Positions 35,401-43,162 of a stretch of 64,000 nucleotides of DNA are shown here, piece by piece. The stretch comes from Acidobacteria bacterium RIFCSPLOWO2_12_FULL_66_21 (GTDB lineage: Bacteria > Acidobacteriota > Vicinamibacteria > Vicinamibacterales > 2-12-FULL-66-21). Numbering within the stretch: the first letter of the stretch is position 1; each line of letters starts with the position of its first letter. The translations under genes were made by a program, and so were the position numbers. The stretch covers positions 1 through 64,000 of the forward strand of contig MELC01000075.1 in NCBI GenBank assembly GCA_001767455.1. Direction: 5' to 3'. The notes below the pieces were generated by a model, which saw nothing but the letters and a program-made list of their open reading frames with translations, was not told the DNA's origin and searched no databases.

Positions 35401-36039
35401 ATCAGGGTTCGTGCGCAGGGGCGCAAAGCTCGATCCGCCCGCGCTCGATTCGTTGTTGTCGATGCCGTCGAGCGTGTAGTTCCACGAGCGATCGCGCGCG
35501 CCGTTCACGTGCACGCCGCCGCCCGTGTTCGCGCCCGAGACGACGCCGGGCTGCGTGAGCACCAGGTCCAGCACGTTGCGCCCGCGGCCGCCGATGATCG
35601 GCAGGCTCTCGATCGTCTTCTGCTCGAACGTGGTGCCGATATTCCCCGACGTGCTCGTCTGCACGATCGGCGCGGCCGCGCGCACCTCGACCTGCTCGGC
35701 GATCCCACCGGGCACGAGCCTGACGTTGACCGTGGTCGGCTCGGAGATGTTCACCGCGTTGCCGCGCGCCACGAACGTCTTGAAGCCCTGCAGCTCCACC
35801 GTCACTGAGTAGGTGCCGACCTGGATCGCTTCGAAGGTATACGTCCCTGCGCCGGTCGTGACCGCGGTGAACGACACGCCGGTCGATTCGTTGGTGAGCG
35901 TGACCGCCGCCCCGGGGACGACGCCACCGGTCTGGTCAGTCACGGTGCCGAGCAGCCGTGACGTGGTGCCCTGAGCGAGGGCCGAACCGGCCGTGGCCAT
36001 CGCCAGCAGGCACGCGAACAGCAGACATTTCCTGCACAT
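32431..36039 (-). CDS. Large TonB-dependent receptor, Oar-like
   Basis: This 1202-residue outer-membrane receptor has a signal peptide (MCRKCLLFACLLAMATAGSALA), a carboxypeptidase-regulatory-like beta-sandwich (about 25-110: GTVTDQTGGVVPGAAVTLTN) and a plug domain (about 115-235: SLPIIGGRGRNVLDLVLTQPG, YTLDGIDNNESS, VTAELGRNSGGQVTMVTRSG). A very large barrel follows, ending FSRQVQLGVKYLF with the terminal aromatic. This architecture, with NxR/SGSNRF motifs, is abundant in Acidobacteriota. The ligand is unknown. A clear GGAGGTGT precedes the ATG. It is divergent from the prolyl oligopeptidase gene, so regulated uptake and degradation of peptides is conceivable. Confidence 0.93.
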   Translation of the reverse strand: MCRKCLLFACLLAMATAGSALAQGTTSRLLGTVTDQTGGVVPGAAVTLTNESTGVSFTAVTTGAGTYTFEAIQVGTYSVTVELQGFKTFVARGNAVNISEPTTVNVRLVPGGIAEQVEVRAAAPIVQTSTSGNIGTTFEQKTIESLPIIGGRGRNVLDLVLTQPGVVSGANTGGGVHVNGARDRSWNYTLDGIDNNESSAGGSSFAPLRTNPDSIAEFRVLTGNVTAELGRNSGGQVTMVTRSGSNRFSGTAYYFDRRPQYNANEWENNVRGVKKQNFTQNIPGFSLGGPIRKNHTFFFVNSQWLHLDRTLTVTRTVYTQQARDGLWRFSLTGRNQMAGVSGASVDASGNPIVPTGTYDIVAGDPQHRGLDPAIRKLITETPLPNTFNITGDGLNTAGYTWQAPEEERQNDWVTKIDHVFGPRHSAFLRIAKGYQNTYCDNANGGLAPYPNVSCLVDTTRDPYNVAANWRWNPGSSTVNEFVAGVNHFTFDFITPEADSSKYTFTGLQFTAPHDFETGNLRTIDTYQFVDNLSYARGAHSLKFGTNIRYQRHTDERGSVAGLNVGPWVDFSTGVNTVDPTLFGIPGTINTAFDRPALQLAVNTLLGRVGNVSQGFVQRGDSYAPGGTTFLFKAWFPEMDFYAQDTWKPKTNVTIDAGLRWELKMHPRNPDGFIRVPNQRVAVDAAPSNTLNWVTGNLYKNDLNNLGPSVGVVWDPKGDGTSALRGNYRVAYDRINTFLLSSAIFQSIPGLTTGVVNTSFGQAGGRLADGLPSLAPTVSPTDLLQPATSSNSIRVVDPEFQSPLTHGWAITYQRQIWGRTMLEIGYVGRRAQHLFGAYNVDQADYTTNGFLDAFVAAKSGGESALLDRLLGPDTRRLAGESGAAMLRRLFASNLALNSVAATAASLGQRIQSGRTLPELAGLGPHFFFPYPQFLSSSGVVVIDSNDYSRYHALEMKLERRYGNGLGYFVGYTLSRSKDTRSYDPAFTVVSTANNQSASSTPFNVHDRSLNYTLSDFDRTHVFQGQIVWELPFGRGRRFGGDASSALDAIIGGWQLAAQTVIESGRPMTVYAGSNTFTNVVQTPANCTGCSSRLGAVHEEGGIVFYFNADERAKFGNPDPGQYSNVGRNYFRGPLFSNLNVTASKRTRVVGHQYLELRIDATNVLNHASFGFPTLTTTSSTFGRIFNSVASFSRQVQLGVKYLF

Positions 36040-36112
36040 CGCACACCTCCAACAGGGCCATTGGCGATTCTAGATCATGTTGGGCGAGCCCGGAATCAAG
36101 GAAGATAGGGGC

Positions 36113-38218
36113 ATGCGGGCGCCGAGACCGAACTACCCACGGGCACGTCTCGCGGACGTCGTCGACACGTACCACGGCGTGCGTGTCGCCGATCCGTACC
36201 GCTGGCTGGAGGATGCCAGCAGCGCCGAAACAATCGCCTGGGTCCAGGCGGAGAACGAGCTGACGCGTTCGATCCTGGACGGTTCCGCGCGAGACGCGCG
36301 CGTCAGGCGGCTCACCGAACTCTACGACTATCCGCGGACAGGCGTGCCGCTCGAACGCGGCGGCCGATACTTCTTCACCTTCAACCCGGGCCTCCAGAAC
36401 CAGGGAACCCTGTACGTCATCGACGACGGGCAGGCCGATCCTCGCGTGCTGCTGGACCCGAACACGCTCAGCCCCGATGGAACCGTCGCGCTCACGGCGC
36501 TGTTCGTCGACGACGACGGGGAGCTGATGGTGTACGGACTGTCGCACGCCGGAAGCGATCTGCAGGAGCTCCTCGTTCGCGACATAGCCACCGGGGCGGA
36601 CCTGCCCGATCGCATCCGATGGGTGAAGTTCGCGTCGGTGGCCTGGCTGAAGGACGGCACCGGCTTCTACTACACGCGCTTTCCCGAGCCGGGCACCGTC
36701 GCGCCTGGCGATGAAAACTACTTCAACCGGATCTGCCTCCATCGCCTTGGCGACGCGCAGGAGAAGGACAGGCTGGTCTACGAGCGCCCCGACGAGCGCG
36801 AGACCGTCTTCCACATCGACGTCTCGCACGGCGGGCGATGGGGCGTCATCGCTGCGTACAAGGGAGCGAGCGACAAGAGCGAGATCTACCTGCTCGACTG
36901 TGCCGCGCCGGATGCCACGCCCCTCCCGCTGTTCACCGGATTCGATTCGGCCTATGCTTTCATCCAGGAGTCGCGCGGGCGGCTGCTGTTCCAGACCGAC
37001 AACCGCGCGGCGCGCGGCCGGATAGTGGCCGTCGATCCGCTCAGCGCGGAGGTATCGGAGCTTGTCGCCGAATCGCCAGACAAGCTGTCCACGACCGTCC
37101 TCGCCGGCGACACGATCGTCGCGTCCTACCTCCACAACGCCAGCGACCAGTTGCGTCTCTTCGACGACGCGTCCGGGGCACCGGCGGGCGTCGTCGATCT
37201 GCCGGGGATCGGATCCATCTCGGGCCTGACCGGGAGGCCGGGCAGCAGCGTCTTCTTTCTGGGATTCACCTCGTTCACGCAGCCGTCCACGAACCTCCGG
37301 TACGATCTCTCCTCGCACACGCTCCAAAGGTGGAGCGTCCAAACTCCCGACTCCCAACTCCCAACTCCCCACTCCAAACCTCAAACTCCAAACTCCAAAC
37401 TCCAAACCCCAAGCTCCAAACTCCCAACGTACGTGACCGAACAGGTGTGGTACCCGTCGCGTGACGGCACGCTCGTCTCGATGTTCCTCGTGCACCGCGC
37501 GGACCTGCCGCAGGACGGCAGGCGCCCCGTGCTGCTGACGGGGTATGGCGGATTCAACATCAGCCTGACGCCGGCGTTCGACCCCGCCAATTTCGTGCTG
37601 CTCGAGGCGGGCGGCATCTGCGCGGTCGCGAACCTCCGCGGCGGCGGCGAGTACGGCGAGCAGTGGCACGAGGCCGGGATATTCGAGCGCAAGCAGAACG
37701 TGTTCGACGATTTCATCGCGGCGGCCGAGTGGCTCGCCGCGAGCGGGGACACGAACCCGAAGAAGATCGCGATCGAGGGCGGCAGCAATGGCGGACTGCT
37801 GACGGCGGCGGTCATGCTGCAGCGCCCCGAACTGTTCGGCGCGGTCGTCTGCCGCGTGCCGGTCGTCGACATGCTCCGGTATCACCTGTTCACCGTCGGC
37901 CGGTTCTGGATGTCGGAGTATGGCAGCGCGGACGACCCGGAGCAGTTTCAGTACCTGCTGAAGTACTCGCCGCTGCACAACGTCAAGGAGGACGTGACGT
38001 ATCCACCCGTGCTGATCGCGACGGCGGACACCGACGACCGCGTCTCGCCGGGGATGGCCAAGAAATTCGCGGCGCGGCTTCAGGCGGCCGCGCAGGGCGG
38101 ACCGTTCCTGATTCGCGTGGAGACGAAAGCGGGCCACGGCGCCGGCAAGCCTGTCGCGAAGGTCATCGAGGAGGATGCCGACATCTTCTCCTTCCTGTTC
38201 AAGAGCCGTGACCTCTGA
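36113..38218 (+). CDS. Prolyl oligopeptidase (S9A) with an in-frame heptamer-repeat insert
   Basis: This 701-residue serine peptidase cleaves after proline in short peptides. The N-terminal part matches S9A (VADPYRWLEDASSAETIAWV, then a beta-propeller). The hydrolase domain has GYGGFNISLTP, NLRGGGEYGEQWHEAG, the nucleophile in GGSNGG (Ser about 558), the Asp region ATADTDDRV and the His region KAGHGAG. Residues about 410-439, at the propeller/hydrolase hinge, are made of heptamer-array DNA and read as repeated QTPNSKLQTPSSKL. The ATG at 36113 fits the family N-terminus; an ATG at 36077 would add 12 residues. No signal peptide is evident. Confidence 0.9.
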   Translation: MRAPRPNYPRARLADVVDTYHGVRVADPYRWLEDASSAETIAWVQAENELTRSILDGSARDARVRRLTELYDYPRTGVPLERGGRYFFTFNPGLQNQGTLYVIDDGQADPRVLLDPNTLSPDGTVALTALFVDDDGELMVYGLSHAGSDLQELLVRDIATGADLPDRIRWVKFASVAWLKDGTGFYYTRFPEPGTVAPGDENYFNRICLHRLGDAQEKDRLVYERPDERETVFHIDVSHGGRWGVIAAYKGASDKSEIYLLDCAAPDATPLPLFTGFDSAYAFIQESRGRLLFQTDNRAARGRIVAVDPLSAEVSELVAESPDKLSTTVLAGDTIVASYLHNASDQLRLFDDASGAPAGVVDLPGIGSISGLTGRPGSSVFFLGFTSFTQPSTNLRYDLSSHTLQRWSVQTPDSQLPTPHSKPQTPNSKLQTPSSKLPTYVTEQVWYPSRDGTLVSMFLVHRADLPQDGRRPVLLTGYGGFNISLTPAFDPANFVLLEAGGICAVANLRGGGEYGEQWHEAGIFERKQNVFDDFIAAAEWLAASGDTNPKKIAIEGGSNGGLLTAAVMLQRPELFGAVVCRVPVVDMLRYHLFTVGRFWMSEYGSADDPEQFQYLLKYSPLHNVKEDVTYPPVLIATADTDDRVSPGMAKKFAARLQAAAQGGPFLIRVETKAGHGAGKPVAKVIEEDADIFSFLFKSRDL
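37319..37428. repeat. Heptamer array and hairpin translated within the prolyl oligopeptidase gene
   Basis: A perfect hairpin (ACGCTCCA-AAGG-TGGAGCGT, 37319-37338) is followed by about twelve 7-bp units drifting from AACTCCC to ACTCCAA (37341-37428). Every unit lacks stops in the used frame, so 21 bp encode one repeating heptapeptide. The same kind of unit occurs between genes at 38221-38287. Confidence 0.85.
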
Positions 38219-38220
38219 TA

Positions 38221-38287
38221 ACTTCAAACCTCAAACTTCAAACCTCAAAACGTTTGAAGTTTGGAGTGTGGAGTTTGAGATTTGGAG
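38221..38287. repeat. Inverted heptamer arms (AACTTCA/AACCTCA ... TTTGAAG/TTTGGAG)
   Basis: Left arm AACTTCA, AACCTCA, AACTTCA, AACCTCA; right arm TTTGAAG, TTTGGAG, TGTGGAG, TTTGAGA, TTTGGAG. The arms can pair into a long A/T-rich hairpin spanning the whole gap between two convergent genes, starting 2 nt after one stop. It is a plausible bidirectional terminator. Confidence 0.8.
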
Positions 38288-40375
38288 TTATTTGAAGATC
38301 CCCTTCAGCTTTTTTCCCAGTGTGGAGAGTAACCCCTTGAGAGCCCGGTTCACGCGCTGCTTGGTCGTACCCTGGTGGACCGGGCACAGGCGCGAAGGCA
38401 CGTCGTCGCCCGGCTTGAAATATTCCGTGTACACAGGACACTGTTCGATCGGCCGCAGGTAGGATACGCGGCACAACTGCTCCTCGACGAGGCCACCCGG
38501 GTTCTCGAACGCGTCCGGCGTCCTTCGCCGCGCGGCGCGGCGCATGAAGTCGCTCCACAGCGGCAGCGCGTAGCGCGAACCGTAGGCGTCGCGTCCGATG
38601 GTCTTCGGCTGATCGAACCCCACCCACACGCCGACGACAATCGAGGATGAGAAGCCGACGAACCAGGCGTCCTTGAAATCGTTGGTCGTCCCGGTCTTGC
38701 CTCCGGCCGGAAAACGCACGCCCCACGTCCGCGCCGCGGCGCCCGTCCCGCGATCGAGGACGTCCTCGAGCATCGAGACCATCTGGAACGCAGTCTGCGG
38801 CGAGATCACCTTGTCGCTCTGCGGAGGATTGTCGTAAGCCGACCCGCCATCGGCATCGACCACGCGGATGACACCGCGCGGCCGGACAGCGAGGCCACCG
38901 TTCGGGAACATCGCGAACGCGGCGGTCAGCTCGAGTGGCGTGACTTCCCCGGAGCCGAGCGACAGCGACGGCACATCCGGCATGTCGCGCAGGCCCACCG
39001 AGGAGGCCAGGCGCAGGACCGGCCGCGTGCCGACTCGCTGCTGGAGCACCGTCGCGGCCCGGTTGTTCGATTCGATCAGCGCCGCGCGCAGCGTCAGCGC
39101 GTCGGCCGTCTCGCCGGCCGCGTTGCGCGGTGCCCACTCGTCGGGCCCCTGCGGCGTGATGTTCGCCAGCCCCTGCACCACGGACGCGGGAGAGAACCCG
39201 TGCTCGAGCGCGGCGGCGAACAGCAGCGGCTTGAACGCGGAACCCGGCTGCCGGCGGCTGCGCGTCGCCCGGTTGAACTGCGACTGCCGGAAGTCACGCC
39301 CGCCGACGAGCGCCAGAATGTCGCCGGTCGCCGGATCGAGCGCCACCAGCGCCGCCTGCAGGTTTCGATCGCCGAGCCGCCTCAGCCCGTCCTCCACGGC
39401 GCGCTCCGCGGCATCCTGCAGTTCGGGCACGAACGTGGTCCGGACCTCCCAGTCGGGCGGATGGTCGCCGCCGAACCGATCGCGGAACTGCTGCCGCAGG
39501 AACTCCTTCGCATACCCCCAGCGCGGCTCGGTCGCCCCGGGATACGGACGAATCTGAATCTTCGTCCGCTCGGCCGCGCGCTGCTGCGCCTCGGTGATGA
39601 ACCCCTCCTCGCGCATGCGCCCGAGCACGACGTGGCTGCGCTCGATCGCGCCGTCCAGGTTCGACCACGGCGACAGCGCGGACGGCGCGCGCGCGAGCCC
39701 CGCGATGACCGCGCATTCGGCGAGGTTGAGGCTCCGAGCCGGCCGCCCGTAGAGGTGCCGCGACATCGTCTCGACCCCGTACACGCCGGCGCTGAGATAA
39801 ATCCGGTTCAGGTACAGCTCGAGCACCTGGTCCTTGGTCAGCTCGGAGTCGATCATCAGCGCGAGGACCCCCTCGCGGATCTTGCGGATGTAGGACTTCT
39901 GGTTCGAGAGGAACAGCGTGCGCGCGAGTTGCTGCGTCAGCGTGCTGCCCCCTTCGACCGTGCCCGGCGATCGGACGTTCCGCACGATCGCGCGCGCGAG
40001 CGCGATCGGGTCGATGCCGGGGTGGCTGTAGAAGCGATGGTCCTCGATGGCGATGAACGCGTGCTGCAGATCCTTCGGAATGGCGGCGAGCGGCACGTCC
40101 TGCCGGTGCTCGTCCATGCGGAACCAGCGCCGGCCGTCCGCGGCGACGAACCACGTGTCGCCGACGCCGCGCTGAAGCCTGTAGACGGCCCAGGCCTGCC
40201 GCAGCATCCACGTCAGCGTGACGGCGGTCACGACGACGAGCAGCGCGAAGATCACCGCGGCGATCCGGTCGCGCACTGCCCGGACGCGAGGGAACGGCGC
40301 GGGGCGCAGAGGCCCCCGCAAGCGACCGAGCCGGGGTCCGGGGCGGAGCCCCGGCCTGAAGATGCTGCGTTTCAC
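38288..40375 (-). CDS. Class A penicillin-binding protein (PBP1A-like)
   Basis: This 695-residue bifunctional peptidoglycan synthase has a basic cytoplasmic start, one membrane segment (about 32-52), and a GT51 glycosyltransferase with EDHRFYSHPGID and GGSTLTQQLARTLFL. The transpeptidase has SxxK in GSAFKP, SNN in ESNNRA and KTGT in GGKTGTTNDFKDAWF. A C-terminal tail holds several Cys (LCRVSYL, QCPVY, LCPVHQ). The GTG at 40375 overlaps the phosphatidylcholine synthase stop (GTGA), so translation is coupled and the start is well supported. A frameshifted paralogue lies at 45828-48090, making this the intact copy in the window. Confidence 0.93.
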   Translation of the reverse strand: MKRSIFRPGLRPGPRLGRLRGPLRPAPFPRVRAVRDRIAAVIFALLVVVTAVTLTWMLRQAWAVYRLQRGVGDTWFVAADGRRWFRMDEHRQDVPLAAIPKDLQHAFIAIEDHRFYSHPGIDPIALARAIVRNVRSPGTVEGGSTLTQQLARTLFLSNQKSYIRKIREGVLALMIDSELTKDQVLELYLNRIYLSAGVYGVETMSRHLYGRPARSLNLAECAVIAGLARAPSALSPWSNLDGAIERSHVVLGRMREEGFITEAQQRAAERTKIQIRPYPGATEPRWGYAKEFLRQQFRDRFGGDHPPDWEVRTTFVPELQDAAERAVEDGLRRLGDRNLQAALVALDPATGDILALVGGRDFRQSQFNRATRSRRQPGSAFKPLLFAAALEHGFSPASVVQGLANITPQGPDEWAPRNAAGETADALTLRAALIESNNRAATVLQQRVGTRPVLRLASSVGLRDMPDVPSLSLGSGEVTPLELTAAFAMFPNGGLAVRPRGVIRVVDADGGSAYDNPPQSDKVISPQTAFQMVSMLEDVLDRGTGAAARTWGVRFPAGGKTGTTNDFKDAWFVGFSSSIVVGVWVGFDQPKTIGRDAYGSRYALPLWSDFMRRAARRRTPDAFENPGGLVEEQLCRVSYLRPIEQCPVYTEYFKPGDDVPSRLCPVHQGTTKQRVNRALKGLLSTLGKKLKGIFK

Positions 40376-41103
40376 GATCGGCGGGAGTGAAGAACGAGCG
40401 ACAGCACGGTGTAGTAGACGGGAAAGAAGAGCGATCCGATCAGCAGCGGCGCCGGCACTGAGGGAAGCGTCAGGACGATCGCCAGAACCATCACCGTCCA
40501 CACCGCGACCAGTGCAATCGTGAGGCCGCGCAGAACCGGCGTGCGCGTCGGATAGACGAACCCGATTCTGACGAACACCAGGCCGGACAGCGCCAGGAGG
40601 ACGCCGGCGTTGATTGCCGGCGCCAGACGCGCGGCATGGAGGTACAGCGCCGCGATGTTCCAATACGAGGGGAAGCCCGTGAAGAAATGGTCCGAGGTCT
40701 TCGCATCCGTCGAGGAGAAGCCGTAGGCGCTGCTCAACAGGACCGCCGACACGACGGCCAGACTCCAGCCCGCCGGCAGATCCCCCGCGTGGTACAGCAG
40801 GAGCGCCGGGACGAAGACAAACGTCAGGTAGTCGACGATGTCGTCCAGACGCGCACCGTCGAGCTCAGGCGTGACGGTCGATACACGCGCACGACGTGCC
40901 AGGAGGCCGTCAGTGGCATCGACAAGGGTGGCGGCGGTCATCAGCAGAAAGGCGTCGCGGTACCGGCCGTTGACCACCGCGAGCGTCGCCAGGAACGCCA
41001 GGACCGCTCCGGACGCCGTGTAGGCATGAACGGCCCAGGCAAAGACCCGATCGGCGGGGGCGTCCCACGTGCGCTGCTGAGCTGGGATCCGTTGAACTGT
41101 CAT
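40372..41103 (-). CDS. pcs: Phosphatidylcholine synthase (CDP-alcohol phosphatidyltransferase family)
   Basis: This 243-residue membrane enzyme condenses CDP-diacylglycerol with choline. The CDP-alcohol motif DG(x)2AR(x)8G(x)3D(x)3D is complete: DGLLARR, then DGARLDDIVDYLTFV. The N-terminal FAWAVHAYTASGAVLAFLA and the placement of the motif match Pcs rather than PgsA or PssA. Seven or eight membrane segments are predicted. The ATG at 41103 matches the Pcs N-terminus; an in-frame ATG further upstream adds residues unlike the family. It overlaps the PBP gene by 4 nt. Choline must come from outside. Confidence 0.85.
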   Translation of the reverse strand: MTVQRIPAQQRTWDAPADRVFAWAVHAYTASGAVLAFLATLAVVNGRYRDAFLLMTAATLVDATDGLLARRARVSTVTPELDGARLDDIVDYLTFVFVPALLLYHAGDLPAGWSLAVVSAVLLSSAYGFSSTDAKTSDHFFTGFPSYWNIAALYLHAARLAPAINAGVLLALSGLVFVRIGFVYPTRTPVLRGLTIALVAVWTVMVLAIVLTLPSVPAPLLIGSLFFPVYYTVLSLVLHSRRS

Positions 41104-41281
41104 CGTTTGTTCGTCATTTACACACCACGAAGCCCGTTGTAGAATCTGAGCACATTCCACCCCCAGCGGAGTGCCCTTTTTTCTCTCTCAACTTATCGGT
41201 CCGGGGCCTGCGAAGGCGAGCGCGCGTCATGCTGCGCGTGTCAGCCGCGGTATCCCGCAGCTCGCCGGTGGACGACGTTTC

Positions 41282-41299
41282 ATGAAACGGATTACATAG
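41282..41299 (+). other. Six-codon upstream reading frame overlapping the ftsH start
   Basis: ATG-AAA-CGG-ATT-ACA-TAG would encode MKRIT, and its stop shares one base with the GTG start of ftsH (TAGTG). This could couple translation, or may be the remnant of an older ftsH start. Only a weak GGACG lies upstream. Confidence 0.3.
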
Positions 41300-43092
41300 T
41301 GGCCTTACCGCGCTTCCGTCATCCCAGGTTCCTGGTTCCGGCCGCCCTCGTGATTGCGCTCGCGGCCGTTCCCGGCGGGGTGTACCTCGCCCGGCGCGCG
41401 CCGGCGCCTGCGGCGATGCCCTTCTCGGAGTTCCTGCAGCAGGTGGACGGCGGGGCCGTGGCCGCGGTCACTTTCGTTGACGGCGCGATCGACATCACGC
41501 TTCGCGACGGCCGGCGGGCGCACACCATCGCGCCGCCCGAGTTCCTCGCGGCGAACTCGTCGTTCGTGACCGACATGGTCAGGCGCCACGTCCGCGTCGA
41601 AGCGGCGCGGGCCGGCGATCCCGGGGCGATGAGCTACGGCGCGATCGTGACGGTGGCTGCGTTCTTCGCACTGCTCTGCTTCACCGTCTATCGCACGACC
41701 GCCGGGCGCATTCCGTCGATGTTCGGGCGCGCGCGCGAGGCCGAGCGCGGGAGCAACGTCATCACCTTCCAGGACGTCGCCGGCGTCGACGAAGCGAAGG
41801 ACGAGGTCAAGGAGATCGTCGAGTTCCTGGCCAACCCCGGGAAGTTCACGGCGATCGGCGGCAGGATTCCGAAAGGCGTGCTGCTCGTCGGACCGCCCGG
41901 GACGGGCAAGACGCTGCTCGCGCGCTCGATCGCGGGTGAAGCCGGCGTGCCGTTCCTCTTCGCGAGCGGCTCGGATTTCGTCGAGATGTATGCCGGCGTC
42001 GGCGCCGCGCGTGTGCGCCGGCTGTTCAAGGACGCCCGGCGCCACGCTGCCTGCATCGTGTTCATCGACGAGCTGGACGCCATCGGCCGCAGCCGCGGCG
42101 GCTCGTCGCTCAGCCACGAGGAGCGCGAGCAGACGCTCAACCAGCTGCTCGTCGAGATGGACGGTTTCGAACAGCAGCGCGGCATCGTCGTCGTTGCCGC
42201 GACCAACCGCCAGGACATCCTGGATCCCGCGCTCCTGCGTCCGGGCCGCTTCGATCGGCAGGTCTCGGTCGGCAATCCCGACCTGAAGGGCCGCGAAGCC
42301 ATCCTCCGCGTGCACTCGCGGAAGGTGTCGATGGAGCCGTCGGTGGACCTGCGATCGATCGCGCGCGGCACGCCCGGTTTCTCCGGCGCGGACCTCGCGA
42401 ATCTCGTCAACGAAGCCGCGCTCTTCGCCGGCCGCGCCGGACGGTCCACCGTCACCGATGCGGATCTGTCGGAAGCGCGCGACAAGGTGCTGATGGGCGT
42501 GGAGCGCCGGTCGATCGTGCTGAGCGAGATGGATCGCGTCAACTGCGCGTACCACGAGGCGGGCCATGCAGTGGTCGCCGCGATGCTCCCGCACGCGGAT
42601 CCCCTCCACAAGGTCACGATCGTCCCGCGCGGCCGCGCGATGGGCGTCACGATGCAGTTGCCCGAAGCCGACCGGCACACCTATACGAAGGACTATCTCG
42701 ACACGCAGGTGGCCGTCCTGATGGGCGGACGCGTCGCCGAGGAGATCTTCATGAACCACATGACGAGCGGCGCGTCGAACGACATCGAGCGCGCGACCGA
42801 CATCGCGCAGCACATGGTTTGCGAGTTCGGCATGTCGGAGCTCGGTCCGCTCGCCTTCAGGAAGCCGGGCAACGCATTCGAGTCGGATCGCGCGCACGCC
42901 CTCAGCGAAGCGACCGCCCAGCGGGTCGACGAAGCCGTCCGCCGCGTGGTGATGGACGCCTACGATCGCGCCCGCGCCATCATCGAGCGCGAGAAGGACG
43001 CCCTGCGGCTCCTCGCCGAGGAGCTGCTGGTCCACGAGTCGCTCGAGGCGGCCGAGATCAAGGCGCTGCTCGAGCAAGCTCATAGTCGATAG
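41299..43092 (+). CDS. ftsH: ATP-dependent zinc metalloprotease FtsH
   Basis: FtsH is a membrane-bound AAA+ protease that degrades misfolded membrane proteins and regulators. The 597 residues hold two membrane segments (about 11-27 and 113-131) around a periplasmic loop, then the AAA module: GPPGTGKT (198-205), IDELDAIGR (about 256-264) and ATNRQDILDPALLRPGRFDR (301-320). The zinc protease site is HEAGH (419-423), with the third ligand Asp in SGASNDIERAT. The GTG start has no good Shine-Dalgarno but overlaps a tiny upstream frame. The last residues (HSR) and the stop come from a heptamer array. Confidence 0.94.
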   Translation: MALPRFRHPRFLVPAALVIALAAVPGGVYLARRAPAPAAMPFSEFLQQVDGGAVAAVTFVDGAIDITLRDGRRAHTIAPPEFLAANSSFVTDMVRRHVRVEAARAGDPGAMSYGAIVTVAAFFALLCFTVYRTTAGRIPSMFGRAREAERGSNVITFQDVAGVDEAKDEVKEIVEFLANPGKFTAIGGRIPKGVLLVGPPGTGKTLLARSIAGEAGVPFLFASGSDFVEMYAGVGAARVRRLFKDARRHAACIVFIDELDAIGRSRGGSSLSHEEREQTLNQLLVEMDGFEQQRGIVVVAATNRQDILDPALLRPGRFDRQVSVGNPDLKGREAILRVHSRKVSMEPSVDLRSIARGTPGFSGADLANLVNEAALFAGRAGRSTVTDADLSEARDKVLMGVERRSIVLSEMDRVNCAYHEAGHAVVAAMLPHADPLHKVTIVPRGRAMGVTMQLPEADRHTYTKDYLDTQVAVLMGGRVAEEIFMNHMTSGASNDIERATDIAQHMVCEFGMSELGPLAFRKPGNAFESDRAHALSEATAQRVDEAVRRVVMDAYDRARAIIEREKDALRLLAEELLVHESLEAAEIKALLEQAHSR

Positions 43093-43110
43093 TCGATGGT
43101 CGATAGTCGA
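43081..43110. repeat. Heptamer tandem array, ATAGTCG type
   Basis: Four units (ATAGTCG, ATAGTCG, ATGGTCG, ATAGTCG) carry the ftsH stop codon. Reverse complement of the CGACTAT arrays at 7861 and 27186. The gap to the convergent L,D-transpeptidase gene also holds a TACAAT at 43122-43127 with no gene after it. Confidence 0.8.
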
Positions 43111-43162
43111 GCGGCGCGCGGTACAATCCGCTGCAGCAACCGCTCGAGGTCAGGGTGAGGCG

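Noticed and set aside
43122-43127. TACAAT between ftsH and the L,D-transpeptidase-like gene
   Set aside because: It looks like the -10 elements seen elsewhere but no start codon or RNA gene follows on the plus strand before the convergent gene.
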